A DNA stretch of 64,000 nucleotides. Origin: Lachnospiraceae bacterium. GTDB lineage: Bacteria; Bacillota; Clostridia; Lachnospirales; Lachnospiraceae. A program made the position numbers and the translations under genes. The number at the start of each line of letters is the position of its first letter. Positions within the stretch are counted from its first letter, which is position 1. Positions 1 through 9,752 of this stretch are shown in pieces. The stretch lies in the NCBI GenBank assembly GCA_017552985.1, contig JAFZNO010000047.1, forward strand, positions 1-64,000. Direction: 5' to 3'. A model generated the notes under the pieces. The model made no database searches, had not been told where the DNA came from, and saw nothing but the letters and a program-made list of their open reading frames with translations.

Positions 1-274
1 AAAACATAAGCCGGACGGAACAGAGGACGGAGAACAATGGATGTGGCAGCAAGGAAATACTTATACGCGAATTGATTTTGACGGAACAAAAGAAGAATTG
101 TGTGAGGCATATGCATCCTTTGTGCAATCCATGGTCGCAGCCGATTCCAGCGGGAAAGAGGTAAGCGACATTGTTTGGCAGGAGATAGAAACATATCTTG
201 AGGGTAAAAAGAGCGCACAGGCGACTGTGGAAACAATAGACCGTCGCGTGCAGCTTTATTTTGATGAACGATAA
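1..274 (+). CDS. 3' end of a solute-binding-type lipoprotein gene, cut by the window edge
   Basis: The reading frame is open from base 2, so this is the tail of a longer gene and not a 77-residue protein starting at the ATG at 41. The last residues, ending RRVQLYFDER, match in position and pattern the C-termini of the two complete lipoproteins downstream (SRVTLYLEE and SRVTLYLDE) and of the remnant at 5642-5911. The helical stretch before it (EVSDIVWQEIETYLEGKKSAQ) corresponds to their DEEFDDYLSGRIDGKALA segment. I infer that it is another member of the same tandem family. Nothing can be said about its N-terminal half. Confidence 0.7.
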   Translation, partial: KHKPDGTEDGEQWMWQQGNTYTRIDFDGTKEELCEAYASFVQSMVAADSSGKEVSDIVWQEIETYLEGKKSAQATVETIDRRVQLYFDER

Positions 275-282
275 ATTCATGG

Positions 283-313
283 CATGCCGCGAGAGTTTCG
301 CTTTCGCGGCATG
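283..313 (+). terminator. Hairpin between lipoprotein genes
   Basis: A perfect 10-bp inverted repeat (CATGCCGCGA at 283-292, TCGCGGCATG at 304-313) with an 11-nt loop lies just after the first stop codon. Only three Ts follow it, so it is a weak intrinsic terminator at best. Confidence 0.45.
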
Positions 314-345
314 TTTAGGATGAAAATTTGAAGGGATATGGCGGC

Positions 346-2601
346 ATGCAAAAAGTGCGCGGGAAACGATGGATAATGCTCATATTGTGGATGGCGATAA
401 CGTTTGCCGGATGTTCCGGAAGGAAAGCGGAGACCAACAGTGAAACGTCTGAAACAACGCAGTTTGAGTTTTTGGAGTCCGGCGAGATGGTCTGGGAGGA
501 CAATAAGACCGATGACCTGTATGCCGTCATAAACCTGCCCACAAAGACCGTTACGGCAGAGGGGGAACTGGAGGGAGGCTCCTCTTGTATCTTTGTTGGG
601 GAAGGCGGTTACGTAAACTATAAGAATCACATCTTTAACAAGGATCAGGACAGTTGGTCCGGCGTGAACGGCGTTTCCGCTCAGGGTACGGAGTTCTCCC
701 GAAAGATCGTTGTGGATCAGGAAAGAAAGGGAACTCAAATTCATGAGTTGGGACCTGTTTCAGGGAAAAACGGATACGTGGCATGTTACTACGCGTTTCT
801 GATGGACGGAGCGGATCGGGAGTATGCTTTTTATGAATTGGATGGGAACTTCCAAAGCATGCGTCAGTTAAAGGTTAAGCTAAAAAATAACATTATTTTG
901 TATTCCCTAATGGGGGACGCGGAGGGAAATTTTCACTTAACGTATCAAAAAAGTAGCGGGAAATATGTCTACGCCGTTCTTTCCCGGGAAGGGGAGGAGA
1001 TTTTTAGCGCTGACGTGGAACACACTCCGAGATTGTGCGCATATGGAAAAGGTGAAGTGGCACTGTGTGATGAACAAACAAGCGATTCGTCTGCAATGGA
1101 GCGGAGGTTTTACAGGGCTAATCTCAATGACGGAGTGCTGACGGAGTTAGCCTGCTCGAAGGATGAAGCCATTCGGAAGAAGATGGGGGATTACGTTTTC
1201 AGCGCGGCGCCGGTAAGTGAGACCGTGATTGCATGGTGTGATCAGATGGGAATTTATTACCGTGACGTTCAAAAAAACGAGACGTGGATCGCATACAGAT
1301 GGACAAACCACGGAATCAAGCCCCTGTGGATTGACGATTTAACGGTATTGGAAAACGGAGACGTAGGGCTTTGCTTTCAAGATGAAAACGGCAGAAATTA
1401 CGTGTTGCTTCAGCCTACGGAGGAAAAGGAAGAACTGGCTTCCATCACGATGGCCGTATCTCCGCATTACGTACAAACCTATCTTAACATGGCTGCGCTT
1501 TTTCATAAGTATTATCCCAAATACGTCATAGAAATAAAGGATGACTATGACGAGCTGAGTTTGATGACTCAGTTAGGCGCAGGGAATGGGCCGGTGCTGA
1601 TTGATACGGAACTTACGGGGTTCGATAATTTGCAAAATCTATGGCAGCCTTTGGACGGATTTCTGGAACAAAGCGGTTTGACGGAGGAGTTGTATCCAGA
1701 AGCGCTCGAGTTTGGAAAGATTAATGGAGTGACTTATGGAATCGTAAAGGATTTTCGGATCGAAACGCTTCTGGTGCCTAAAAGCGGTCCGGAAGACTGG
1801 GATTATGAAGGTTTTCTGAAGGCATTGGAAAACTTTAAGGGCGCCGCTCTCACCTATTGGGCGATGGAGGCTTCTGCGGATATGCGTGAGAGGTATTTTG
1901 ACGTCTTCAAGAATAGCATGGATGATTCCTATTATTTTGATTTGGAGACAGGGAGCGTTGTGTTTGGAACGCCTGAATTTGAACGCGCGCTTAAGCTTTC
2001 CGAAAAAGCGCGGAAATGTCCGCCTGCTGACGACGGGAAAGCCTTACAAAACGGATCTGCTCTGTGTGAACACGTGGACGTTCTTGCTTTCTCGCAAGTG
2101 ATCCGGCTGAGAAGGAGACTTCAGGAAAATGGCGAAAGAGCCATTGGATATCCTATGTCGGAGGGCGCACGGCATCGCCTGATCGCGCGAAATCCCGTTG
2201 CCATGCGGTCTACGGCAACGGAAGAAGAAAAGCTGATAGGGTATACGTTTCTTAGATTTATGCTATCGGAAGAGGCATTGAAAACTCCGGAGAATGGGTA
2301 TCTTTCCGTTCGCAAGGATGTATTGGAGTATCAGTTTCATCAATATGAAGAATCGATAATCCTTCGCAAAGAGAACGGCATTTATGATCCAGGTTTCATG
2401 CCGGAGCTCGAGTGGGACGAAGACATGCAGTTCTATTTGGACGTGATCAAAAACGGGAAGGTTGTAAAGCCCTTTCCTGCCAGTATTGAACGGGTTTTTG
2501 ACGAGGAATTTGATGATTATTTGAGTGGCAGGATCGACGGTAAGGCACTGGCGGAGCACCTAAAAAGTCGCGTGACGCTTTATCTTGAGGAATCCAAATG
2601 A
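346..2601 (+). CDS. Two-part lipoprotein: N-terminal beta-rich domain plus solute-binding domain, copy 1
   Basis: The protein has about 751 residues. It begins with a lipoprotein signal peptide: basic MQKVRGKRW, a hydrophobic core, then TFAGC with the lipidated Cys at residue 23. The N-terminal half (about 40-370) is rich in aromatic and Gly-containing beta-strand stretches and may be a propeller; this is inference. From about residue 370 (ITMAVSPHYVQTYLNMAALF) the pattern is that of family-1 extracellular solute-binding proteins: a helix, then YPKYVIEI, then LGAGNGPVLIDT, then INGVTYGI. No permease or ATPase gene is next to it, so a transport role is unproven. The ATG at 346 has AAGGGA nine bases upstream; an in-frame TTG at 328 with its own AGGA is the alternative. 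It is a clear paralogue of the gene at 2731. Confidence 0.8.
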   Translation: MQKVRGKRWIMLILWMAITFAGCSGRKAETNSETSETTQFEFLESGEMVWEDNKTDDLYAVINLPTKTVTAEGELEGGSSCIFVGEGGYVNYKNHIFNKDQDSWSGVNGVSAQGTEFSRKIVVDQERKGTQIHELGPVSGKNGYVACYYAFLMDGADREYAFYELDGNFQSMRQLKVKLKNNIILYSLMGDAEGNFHLTYQKSSGKYVYAVLSREGEEIFSADVEHTPRLCAYGKGEVALCDEQTSDSSAMERRFYRANLNDGVLTELACSKDEAIRKKMGDYVFSAAPVSETVIAWCDQMGIYYRDVQKNETWIAYRWTNHGIKPLWIDDLTVLENGDVGLCFQDENGRNYVLLQPTEEKEELASITMAVSPHYVQTYLNMAALFHKYYPKYVIEIKDDYDELSLMTQLGAGNGPVLIDTELTGFDNLQNLWQPLDGFLEQSGLTEELYPEALEFGKINGVTYGIVKDFRIETLLVPKSGPEDWDYEGFLKALENFKGAALTYWAMEASADMRERYFDVFKNSMDDSYYFDLETGSVVFGTPEFERALKLSEKARKCPPADDGKALQNGSALCEHVDVLAFSQVIRLRRRLQENGERAIGYPMSEGARHRLIARNPVAMRSTATEEEKLIGYTFLRFMLSEEALKTPENGYLSVRKDVLEYQFHQYEESIILRKENGIYDPGFMPELEWDEDMQFYLDVIKNGKVVKPFPASIERVFDEEFDDYLSGRIDGKALAEHLKSRVTLYLEESK

Positions 2602-2730
2602 TCGACGTTGCGCGTAGGGAAAATCTGGAAGGAAATCTGCAGATTATGATTGACTTGGCTGGCTGTACGTGCAGCATGAGAATTGCGGAATGGGAATTAT
2701 TCCATATTGAATTTAGGGAGATAAAACAAC

Positions 2731-5019
2731 ATGCGGAGCTTAATGGAGCGCGTAAAGATTATATGTTACGTCCTTTCAATAGTTATGTTGCTCAGCGGGT
2801 GTGACGGAAACGCGGGGCAGGATACTGAAAAAACAATACCGACCAGTACTCCGCTGCGTGAGATGACGGAATATGAGTTTGTTGAAGACGTGGATTTGGA
2901 ATGGAAAGACAATTCCCTGGATGACTGGCAGGCTGTTGTAAACCATTCGGTAGAAGAAGAGAAGGCTGACGGGGAACAATTGGGTGGAGCCTTGAAATAC
3001 ATGGCCTGCGAGGGCGGAGCTGTTAGATTTAAAAACCATCTTATTGGCTCTTATACAAAAAACTGGAGTGGGGTAAATGGAATAAGACCATCTGGTGAAG
3101 TTTTTTCCAAAAGGATATCCGTTGAACCGGAATCAGTGGGTGCACAGGTTGATCTTGTGGGGCCCATTTCTGGGAAGAACGGATATGTTGCATACAAAAA
3201 CCTAAGAGACGCAAATGATAAGATTACGGGACAGGCATTTTATGTTTTAGATGAGAACTTTGAGTGCGTACACAGAATTCAGGCAGGTTTTCTTTTTGAG
3301 GTTCCGCTGTCAGATTTTATGGGGGATGGCAGAGGGAATTTTCACGTAACTTTTCATAACGAGGGATCGAACGATTATAAGTATGTTGTTTTGTCTCGCG
3401 ACGGTGAAAAACTATTTGAATCAACGGGAGCTTATTTCAACGGTTTACGCGCGTTTGGCGACGGATGCGTGGCTATATGCGAACAGGCGTCAAATGGCAG
3501 AAAATTGGAAGGACAGCGGATGCTGGAGGCTGACTTGGAGCGGGGCAGTCTGGAAGAGATTGGTTATTTGAGCCAGTCAGCGGTTTATGAACTGACAAAA
3601 TCCTCTGGAAGAATTTATTACGTTACTTTGGCAAGCGCGACGGAATTGGCATGGTGTGGAAGTGACGGAGTGTATCTTTCCGATTCGAATGGTTTGAACG
3701 CCAGAATGGCATATTGTTGGGCGAATCATGGCATTCTCATGCAGGAAGTAGTGAGCCTATACGTGAAAAATGATGGAACAATTTCTGTTCTTTACGTGAA
3801 TTCCCAAGGGATAAATTTTCTTTTGCTGAGGCCCACCGTGGAAAAAGCTGAGATCACGTCGATTAGTTTTGCCGTGGCACCCTTTCACAAAGAAGCTTAC
3901 GTAAGTGCTGCGGCGCTTTTTAATCAAAGGTATCCCTCGTATCATATAGAAGTCAGGGACGATTACGATGAAACCAGGCTGCTTACTCAACTAGGCGCGG
4001 GCGAAGGTCCGGTACTTATTGATACGACGCTTACGGGATTTGAGGACATGGTAAAATTGTGGCAGCCGCTGGACGGTTTTTTGGATCAGACTGGACTTGC
4101 GGAGGAGCTAATTCCAGAGACGCTGGATTTTGGGCAGATAGAAGGTAAAACTTACGGGATTGTGACTCATTTTTTTATTCGGGCACTTGCCGTAAAAGAA
4201 AATAATCTAACTAACTGGGATTTTGAAGGATTTCTAAACTGCGTGGAAAAATTTGAAGGAGCAACTTATACGGCTCAATGGTTTCAAACTCCAGAGGATG
4301 AACGAAGAGCTTTTTTTGACATGCTTAGTAATGGCTTACCAGACAATGCGTATTTTGACATTGAAACGGGATACGTAATCTTTGGAACGCCTGAGTTTGA
4401 ACGCCTGTTAAGGCTCTCTGAGAAAGCAAAGAATTGTCCAGAGACGGAGGATGGAAGGACACTTAAAGAAGAAAAGGCTTTGTGTGAAATGGTAAACGTA
4501 AGTGGCGCAGAGGGGCTGGTTCGACTTCGTAAACAAAGGGAAAGCGGCGAAGACATTGTTGGATATCCGACGAAAAACGGGGCAAGGTATTTGCTTTTTG
4601 GGCAAAGTCCAATCGTGGTTCGCAGTACGGCAACGGATGAAGAAAAGAAGATAGCTTACAGCTTTTTTAAGATTCTATTGTCACGTGAATCTGCCATCGC
4701 GTCAGTTAAGGGGAATACTTACGCGATGTACAGCGTTAGAAAAGACGCATTGGAAAATCAGTTTGATTATTATGAATTTGTAGCGTCAGAGATGAAAGAG
4801 CATGGCGACGTTGCCGCGTTGCCAGAATTGGATCGAAAAAAGGATCGGGAGTTGTTTGAAGAACTCATGAAAAATGCGGTAACGGAAAAACAATTTCCAG
4901 CGAGTTTGCGTCAGATATTTGAACAAGAATTTGATGATTATTTGAGCGGCAGGATCGACGGGAAGGCCTTGGCAGATCACCTAAAAAGCCGCGTGACGCT
5001 TTATCTTGACGAACAATAA
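2731..5019 (+). CDS. Two-part lipoprotein: N-terminal beta-rich domain plus solute-binding domain, copy 2
   Basis: The 762-residue protein has a strong lipobox (LLSGC, Cys24) after a short signal peptide. It aligns with the preceding gene along its length: LEWKDNSLDDW against MVWEDNKTDDL near the start, SGVNG in both, GPISGKNGYVA against GPVSGKNGYVA, LGAGEGPVLIDT against LGAGNGPVLIDT, VIFGTPEFERLLRLSEKA against VVFGTPEFERALKLSEKA, and DYLSGRIDGKALA in both. The two are tandem duplicates that have diverged, with the solute-binding half and the tail best kept. The start is an ATG with AGGGAG ten bases upstream. The 130-base gap before it shows no convincing promoter, so it may be co-transcribed with copy 1. 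Ligand unknown. Confidence 0.82.
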   Translation: MRSLMERVKIICYVLSIVMLLSGCDGNAGQDTEKTIPTSTPLREMTEYEFVEDVDLEWKDNSLDDWQAVVNHSVEEEKADGEQLGGALKYMACEGGAVRFKNHLIGSYTKNWSGVNGIRPSGEVFSKRISVEPESVGAQVDLVGPISGKNGYVAYKNLRDANDKITGQAFYVLDENFECVHRIQAGFLFEVPLSDFMGDGRGNFHVTFHNEGSNDYKYVVLSRDGEKLFESTGAYFNGLRAFGDGCVAICEQASNGRKLEGQRMLEADLERGSLEEIGYLSQSAVYELTKSSGRIYYVTLASATELAWCGSDGVYLSDSNGLNARMAYCWANHGILMQEVVSLYVKNDGTISVLYVNSQGINFLLLRPTVEKAEITSISFAVAPFHKEAYVSAAALFNQRYPSYHIEVRDDYDETRLLTQLGAGEGPVLIDTTLTGFEDMVKLWQPLDGFLDQTGLAEELIPETLDFGQIEGKTYGIVTHFFIRALAVKENNLTNWDFEGFLNCVEKFEGATYTAQWFQTPEDERRAFFDMLSNGLPDNAYFDIETGYVIFGTPEFERLLRLSEKAKNCPETEDGRTLKEEKALCEMVNVSGAEGLVRLRKQRESGEDIVGYPTKNGARYLLFGQSPIVVRSTATDEEKKIAYSFFKILLSRESAIASVKGNTYAMYSVRKDALENQFDYYEFVASEMKEHGDVAALPELDRKKDRELFEELMKNAVTEKQFPASLRQIFEQEFDDYLSGRIDGKALADHLKSRVTLYLDEQ

Positions 5020-5115
5020 ATTTGCGGTGCATATAGAAGAAAACCACCGTGTTTTGCTATGATTGTGGTGAAACACTGAGTGTAACGGACAATTATCATG
5101 AAACCCATACATTGT

Positions 5116-5145
5116 TTGTCACAAGATATTAATAGATGTTAATAT
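5116..5145 (+). promoter_or_regulatory. Sigma-A type promoter for the gene at 5176
   Basis: TTGTCA (5116-5121), an 18-bp spacer and TATAAT-like TAATAT (5140-5145). This puts the transcript start about 20-25 bases before the GGAGGGG ribosome site of the next gene. Confidence 0.6.
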
Positions 5146-5175
5146 TCTGGGACATGGTATGTTGGAGGGGATGTT

Positions 5176-5685
5176 TTGAAGAAAAAAAACATTTTATGTA
5201 TTTCACTGTTTTGTATTTTCATATTACTTGTGACGTACTTCTGCTGGTTCTTTTTTTATCCCTACCGCGTTCTTGGAGCTGAAAACGACGCCAGATACTA
5301 TTCGAATCATGTTGCAAGTAAACTGACGGGAAGGGAAGAGAATCCTGTCGTTTTGGATCTAGGCGTGGGGATAGTTGTGAATGGAGAGCACTATCATGCC
5401 ATTGAACCAGGGCGAGGCAGGGGAAAATATAATCTCTCTCCCGATCGTTATTCCGACAAAAAAAGGAAAGTTTTGCAGAAGTCGGGAAAATTTAGTGAAG
5501 AGAAGCTGTTCGTTTTTGTCAGAGAAGACATTGGTAAAAAGATGGGGGTCGTAGAAGAAAGTAGCTGGCAACTGTTGAAAGGGTTGGAGGTTTACTATTA
5601 TACGGAATACCCTGACGGTGAAATATGCATTCTTAAAATGAAAGATGGTTATGGCTACCAGTTTTTTGCACGGATCTCACAATAA
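5176..5685 (+). CDS. Unknown membrane-anchored protein
   Basis: The 169-residue product has a basic N-terminus (MKKKN) and one long hydrophobic segment at about residues 6-30, without a lipobox or clear signal-peptidase site, so it is probably anchored with the rest outside the cell. The remainder is beta-rich and basic, and contains VVLDLGVGIVVNGEHYHAIEPGRG and a C-terminal GYGYQFFARI strand. I do not recognise the family. The start is a TTG with a strong GGAGGGG five bases upstream, preceded by a good promoter. It sits between lipoprotein paralogues, so it may be an accessory of that cluster or a newcomer in it. Confidence 0.6.
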   Translation: MKKKNILCISLFCIFILLVTYFCWFFFYPYRVLGAENDARYYSNHVASKLTGREENPVVLDLGVGIVVNGEHYHAIEPGRGRGKYNLSPDRYSDKKRKVLQKSGKFSEEKLFVFVREDIGKKMGVVEESSWQLLKGLEVYYYTEYPDGEICILKMKDGYGYQFFARISQ

Positions 5686-5911
5686 AGAAATGGATGGATA
5701 CAACTTTATTGAATTAGATGGAAAAGGAGATGGGACGTCTTTTTTGCAGGAATACGTAGAATCGATGGAGAATGCGAAGGTAGACATAGGAATTGGTGAA
5801 GTTCAAAACATTATCTTGGAGGAGGCGGAGGCCTTCTTCACAGGGGACAAAACATTAGAAGAAGTAGTTAGGGTAATTCAGAGTCGCGTGCAGCTTTATT
5901 TTGACGAATGA
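5642..5911 (+). pseudogene. C-terminal remnant of a lipoprotein paralogue
   Basis: This frame opens after a TGA at 5639-5641 and overlaps the end of the preceding gene. Its last residues (IQSRVQLYFDE) match the tails of the neighbouring lipoproteins, and at nucleotide level the run cgcgtgcagctttattttga matches the partial gene at the window start. Only about 75 residues of the C-terminal helical segment remain. No signal peptide or binding domain is present. A short real gene starting at the ATG at 5690 cannot be excluded, but its ribosome site is poor. I read it as a leftover of unequal recombination in the tandem family. Confidence 0.65.
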
Positions 5912-5986
5912 TGGTTTCCTTTACCCTGTTTTGGGGCGGATAACGAAATCATTCGAAAGATTGGAAAGATTGGAAAGAAAAAAATA

Positions 5987-6015
5987 TTGACAATTGCTTG
6001 CGATAGCGTTATGAT
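5987..6015 (+). promoter_or_regulatory. Strong promoter of the tryptophan operon
   Basis: Consensus TTGACA (5987-5992), a 17-bp spacer and TATGAT (6010-6015). It sits directly upstream of the T-box leader. Confidence 0.85.
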
Positions 6016-6021
6016 TCTTTT

Positions 6022-6360
6022 CAAGTGAAGAGCTTAATTGCTTTAGAAAATTGAATAGCGGACTTGAAACCGAGGAAGTGGAGATAAAAACAGTAGGTGC
6101 GCTTACAGAGAGACCGGATGCTGAGAAAGGTTGGAAATGCAGGCTGTTAAATGGACCACGGAGGGCGCTTAGAAATGAGGAACGCGGGAGCGGGCTTCAG
6201 AGTATGGGGCGACGTAAGGCATGCGTAAATTGCACAGGATATGTTGGTATCCGATAAGGGCACTACCCTAAGGGGAGTGAATCAAGGTGGCACCGCGGGA
6301 GAAGAATTTTACCCGTCCTTGACAGTATCAGAGAGATATTGTCAAGGACGGTTTCATTTT
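6022..6360 (+). promoter_or_regulatory. Trp-specific T-box leader
   Basis: The stretch holds the conserved T-box AAGGTGGCACCGCGG at about 6284-6298, which pairs with the acceptor end of uncharged tRNA. It is followed by a terminator hairpin (CCGTCCTTGACA at 6313-6324, TGTCAAGGACGG at 6340-6351, then a T-rich tail). The likely specifier codon is TGG at 6152-6154 in AAATGGACC, which fits tRNA-Trp and the genes downstream. Uncharged tRNA-Trp would favour the antiterminator and so raise expression of trpE to trpA. The 68-codon open frame inside it is not a gene. Confidence 0.9.
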
Positions 6361-6383
6361 AAACCCAAAAGGAGGAAGAGAAC

Positions 6384-7859
6384 ATGAAGGTGAATCAGAC
6401 ATTGGAGGAATGCAAGAAGCTTGCAGAAACAAAGAAGTACGGCGTGATCCCTCTGGCAACGGAGATTTTCGGGGATGCAAAGACACCTATTGAGATTTTG
6501 CGTATCTTAAAGAGAGTCAGCCGTCACGTGTATCTTTTGGAGAGCGCGGACTCCCAAAAGCGCTGGAGTCGTTACTCTTTCCTGGGATATGATCCGGTGC
6601 TGGAAATCTCTTGCAGAAACGGCGAGACAAAGATCAAGACGGCGCTGACGACGCAGGTGGAGACCAAGGACGTAAAGTCCTGCATCCGGGAGGTGCTGAA
6701 GGAGAACCAAAGCCCCGTGCTTCCGGAGCTTCCCGCATTTACCGGCGGCTTGGTGGGATATTTTTCCTACGATTATATCAAATATGCAGAGCCGACCCTA
6801 AAGCTGGATGCGAAGGACGAGGAAGGCTTCTCCGACGTGAACCTGATGCTCTTCCACAAGGTGATCGCATTTGACCACTTCCGCCAAAAGATCATTCTTA
6901 TCACAAACGTAAAGACGGATGACCTGGAGATCAATTACAATAAGGCTTTGTTGGAACTGGATGCCATGAGCCGCCTGATCGCGGATGGCGAGCGGGCAAA
7001 GGCGGATCCCATCAAGTTAAAATCAGATTTCACCGCATTGTTTAGCGAGGAAGAGTACTGCACCATGGTGGAAAAGGGAAAGAAATATATCAAGGAGGGT
7101 GACGTCTTCCAGGTTGTTCTTTCCAACCGCATGGAGGCAGAGATGGAGGGAAGCCTGCTCGATGCCTACAGAGTCCTTCGGACGCAGAATCCTTCCCCTT
7201 ACATGTTTTATTTCTCTGGCGCGGACGGCGAGTTTACGGGGGCGAGCCCTGAGACGCTTGTAAAGCTTGAGGATGGAAAGGCATTTACCTATCCTTTGGC
7301 AGGCACCAGAAGGCGCGGCGCAACGCCTGCAGAGGACGCGGCGCTGGAGAAAGAGCTTTTGGCGGATGAGAAGGAAAGAGCTGAGCATAACATGCTGGTA
7401 GACCTTGGCAGAAATGACATCGGCAAGATCAGCAAGATCGGCACCGTGCAGGTGGAGAAGTACATGGAGATCGAGAGATACTCCCACGTGATGCACATTG
7501 GTTCCACCGTCAGCGGTCAGCTTGATGACGGAAAGGATGCATTGGATTGCATCGATGCCATTCTCCCCGCGGGAACGCTTTCAGGAGCACCGAAGCTTCG
7601 CGCCTGCGAGATCATCAATGAACTGGAGAACAATAAGAGAGGCATTTACGGTGGTGCCATCGGTTACCTTTCCTTCACCGGAAACATGGATACCTGCATC
7701 GGCATTCGTTTGGCCTTTGCGAAGAATGGAAAGGTGTTTATCAGATCCGGCGCGGGCATCGTGGCAGACAGCGTTCCGGAAAAAGAGTACCAGGAGAGCC
7801 TGCAGAAGGCAGCGGCAGTGAAGGAAGCCATCCTCGCGGCAAGCGAGGGCATGGAGTAA
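6384..7859 (+). CDS. trpE: Anthranilate synthase component I
   Basis: TrpE makes anthranilate from chorismate, with ammonia supplied by the TrpG domain encoded next. The 491-residue protein has the LLES element (residues 51-54) that forms the tryptophan feedback site in this family, and the chorismate-enzyme core: [30 protein letters not shown] (about 305), [10 protein letters not shown] (about 339), [11 protein letters not shown] and [16 protein letters not shown]. Length is normal. AAAAGGAGGAAG upstream of the ATG is an excellent ribosome site. It is the first gene after the Trp T-box, so control is by tRNA-Trp charging and probably by feedback inhibition. Confidence 0.97.
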   Translation: MKVNQTLEECKKLAETKKYGVIPLATEIFGDAKTPIEILRILKRVSRHVYLLESADSQKRWSRYSFLGYDPVLEISCRNGETKIKTALTTQVETKDVKSCIREVLKENQSPVLPELPAFTGGLVGYFSYDYIKYAEPTLKLDAKDEEGFSDVNLMLFHKVIAFDHFRQKIILITNVKTDDLEINYNKALLELDAMSRLIADGERAKADPIKLKSDFTALFSEEEYCTMVEKGKKYIKEGDVFQVVLSNRMEAEMEGSLLDAYRVLRTQNPSPYMFYFSGADGEFTGASPETLVKLEDGKAFTYPLAGTRRRGATPAEDAALEKELLADEKERAEHNMLVDLGRNDIGKISKIGTVQVEKYMEIERYSHVMHIGSTVSGQLDDGKDALDCIDAILPAGTLSGAPKLRACEIINELENNKRGIYGGAIGYLSFTGNMDTCIGIRLAFAKNGKVFIRSGAGIVADSVPEKEYQESLQKAAAVKEAILAASEGME

Positions 7860-7876
7860 GACGGGAGGATACGGAG

Positions 7877-9505
7877 ATGATTTTACTGATTGATAATTAT
7901 GACAGTTTTTCTTATAACGTGTATCAGATGGTCGGAGCCATTGAACCGAACGTCAAAGTGATCCGCAATGACGAGATGACGGTGGAAGAGATTGAAAAGC
8001 TTGCACCCGATCACATTATCATGTCGCCTGGTCCCGGCAGACCCGCAGACGCAGGGATTTGCGAGAGCGTGGTGAAGACCTTTGCGGGAAGAATCCCGAT
8101 CCTGGGCATTTGCCTTGGACATCAGGCAATCTGCGAGGCTCTGGGAGGAAAGATCGGTTACGCAAAAGAACTGATGCATGGCAAGCAGAGCGTGGCAAAG
8201 ATCGATACCGCAAGCAAGCTTTTTGCGGGCATGCATGAAGAGATGACGGTGGGAAGATATCATTCCCTCTCCGCTGAGGAGGAAGCGCTGCCGGAGTGCC
8301 TGAAGGTGACGGCACGCACCGCAGACGGCGAGATCATGGCGGTGGAGCACGTGAGCGCCCCTGTTTACGGCGTGCAGTTCCATCCGGAATCCATCCTCAC
8401 GCCGGAAGGAAACCGCGTGCTGGAGAATTTCCTTGGCAAGGGAAATGCAACGGTGAAAGCGGCACCTGCTGAAGAAAAGAAGGCATCCGCGGATATGATC
8501 AAGAAGGCGATCATTCTGCTCAGCAAAAAGGAAAACATTGGTTATGACATGGCAAAGGCCGTGATGAACGAAATTATGGACGGCAACACCTCAGAGGTGC
8601 AAAAGAGTGCATATCTCACCGCACTTTCCATGAAGGGCGAGACCATTGAAGAGATCACCGGAAGCGCTGAGGCGATGCGGGATCACAGCTTAAAGCTTCA
8701 TGCGGACAGACCTACGCTGGAGATCGTTGGCACCGGCGGAGACAATGCGAATTCCTTTAACATTTCCACTACGTCCGCCATGGTGATCGCGGCGGCAGGC
8801 GTGCCCGTGACAAAGCACGGCAACCGCGCGGCAAGCTCCAAATCAGGCGCGGCTGACTGCCTGGAAGCGCTCGGCGCAAACATCACCATCGAGCCGGAAA
8901 AGAGCATTGAAGTTCTGAACGAGGCGGGCATTTGCTTCCTGTTTGCACAGAAGTATCACAGTGCCATGAAATACGTGGGTCCCATCCGCAAGGAGTTGGG
9001 AATCCGCACAATCTTCAACATTCTTGGACCTCTAACCAACCCGGCATGTCCTTCCATGATCGTGCTTGGCGTATATGAGGAGGCGCTGCTGGAGCCGCTG
9101 GCAAAGGTGCTTTCCAACCTTGGGATCCAGAGAGGCCTTGTGGTATTTGGAAGAGAGAAGCTGGATGAGATTTCCGCAGTTGGCGAGACGGCCGTATGCG
9201 AGATCGATCACGGCAGCTTCAAGAAGTACGTGATCACGCCGGAGGACATGGGCCTGGAGCACTGTGGCCAAAAGGATCTGCTGGGCGGAACGCCTGCGGA
9301 GAATGCGGAGATCACGAAGGCAGTGCTTCGCGGCGAAGAAAAGGGTGGCAAGAGAACCGCAGTGCTGATGAACGCTGGCGCGGCATTGTTCGTGGCAGGA
9401 AAGGCCGCTTCCCTCAAGGAGGGCGTGGAACTCGCGGCGAAGACCATCGACAACGGCGACGCCTACAAGAAGATGGAAGAGTTTGTAACGTTGACGAATA
9501 AGTAA
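7877..9505 (+). CDS. trpGD: Fused anthranilate synthase glutamine amidotransferase and anthranilate phosphoribosyltransferase
   Basis: This 542-residue fusion does two steps. Residues 1-190 are a class I glutamine amidotransferase with Cys79 in LGICLGHQ and His169/Glu171 in QFHPES; it feeds ammonia to TrpE. After a linker (about 191-205, Ala/Glu/Lys-rich), residues 206-540 are the phosphoribosyltransferase that joins anthranilate to PRPP. These carry [17 protein letters not shown] and [20 protein letters not shown] for PRPP and anthranilate binding. The same fusion order is known from enteric bacteria. It starts 17 bases after trpE with GGGAGGA before the ATG, so it is translated from the same transcript. 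Confidence 0.96.
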   Translation: MILLIDNYDSFSYNVYQMVGAIEPNVKVIRNDEMTVEEIEKLAPDHIIMSPGPGRPADAGICESVVKTFAGRIPILGICLGHQAICEALGGKIGYAKELMHGKQSVAKIDTASKLFAGMHEEMTVGRYHSLSAEEEALPECLKVTARTADGEIMAVEHVSAPVYGVQFHPESILTPEGNRVLENFLGKGNATVKAAPAEEKKASADMIKKAIILLSKKENIGYDMAKAVMNEIMDGNTSEVQKSAYLTALSMKGETIEEITGSAEAMRDHSLKLHADRPTLEIVGTGGDNANSFNISTTSAMVIAAAGVPVTKHGNRAASSKSGAADCLEALGANITIEPEKSIEVLNEAGICFLFAQKYHSAMKYVGPIRKELGIRTIFNILGPLTNPACPSMIVLGVYEEALLEPLAKVLSNLGIQRGLVVFGREKLDEISAVGETAVCEIDHGSFKKYVITPEDMGLEHCGQKDLLGGTPAENAEITKAVLRGEEKGGKRTAVLMNAGAALFVAGKAASLKEGVELAAKTIDNGDAYKKMEEFVTLTNK

Positions 9506-9514
9506 GATGCGGAA

Positions 9515-9570
9515 CTCGGGGGCGGGGGCACACATGCCTGAGAAGGACTAACCTGACCCTCCCCCTCGAG
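9515..9570 (+). other. GC-rich hairpin between trpGD and trpC
   Basis: CTCGGGGGCGGGG at 9515 onward can pair with CCCTCCCCCTCGAG ending at 9570. No T run follows, so it is not a standard terminator. It could slow transcription or protect the upstream mRNA end. Confidence 0.4.
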
Positions 9571-9661
9571 GTTGTTGAAAGCTTACGGTTTGAGATGGAT
9601 CGTCAAGGCAACAATGACGAGAGAAAAAAGCAAGAACGAAAACAAGAGAAAAGATAAGGAC

Positions 9662-9700
9662 AGAAGAGTAGGACGGAAGAGTAGGACAGAAGAGTAGGAC
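9662..9700 (+). repeat. 13-bp tandem repeat, three copies
   Basis: Three head-to-tail copies of RGAAGAGTAGGAC (R is A or G) lie in the 247-base gap between trpGD and trpC. The flanks are also purine-rich. Confidence 0.75.
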
Positions 9701-9752
9701 TGGAAAATAAGGATAATAAAGGCGAGAGAGCGCTATTATAGGGATTAATGAT

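Noticed and set aside
2598..2804. Small frame bridging the two lipoprotein genes
   Set aside because: It overlaps the start and signal peptide of the second gene in another frame and has no ribosome site or recognisable pattern.
6051..6257. 68-codon frame upstream of trpE that could be a Trp leader peptide
   Set aside because: It lies within the T-box structure; the conserved T-box and terminator explain the region, and no ribosome site precedes it.
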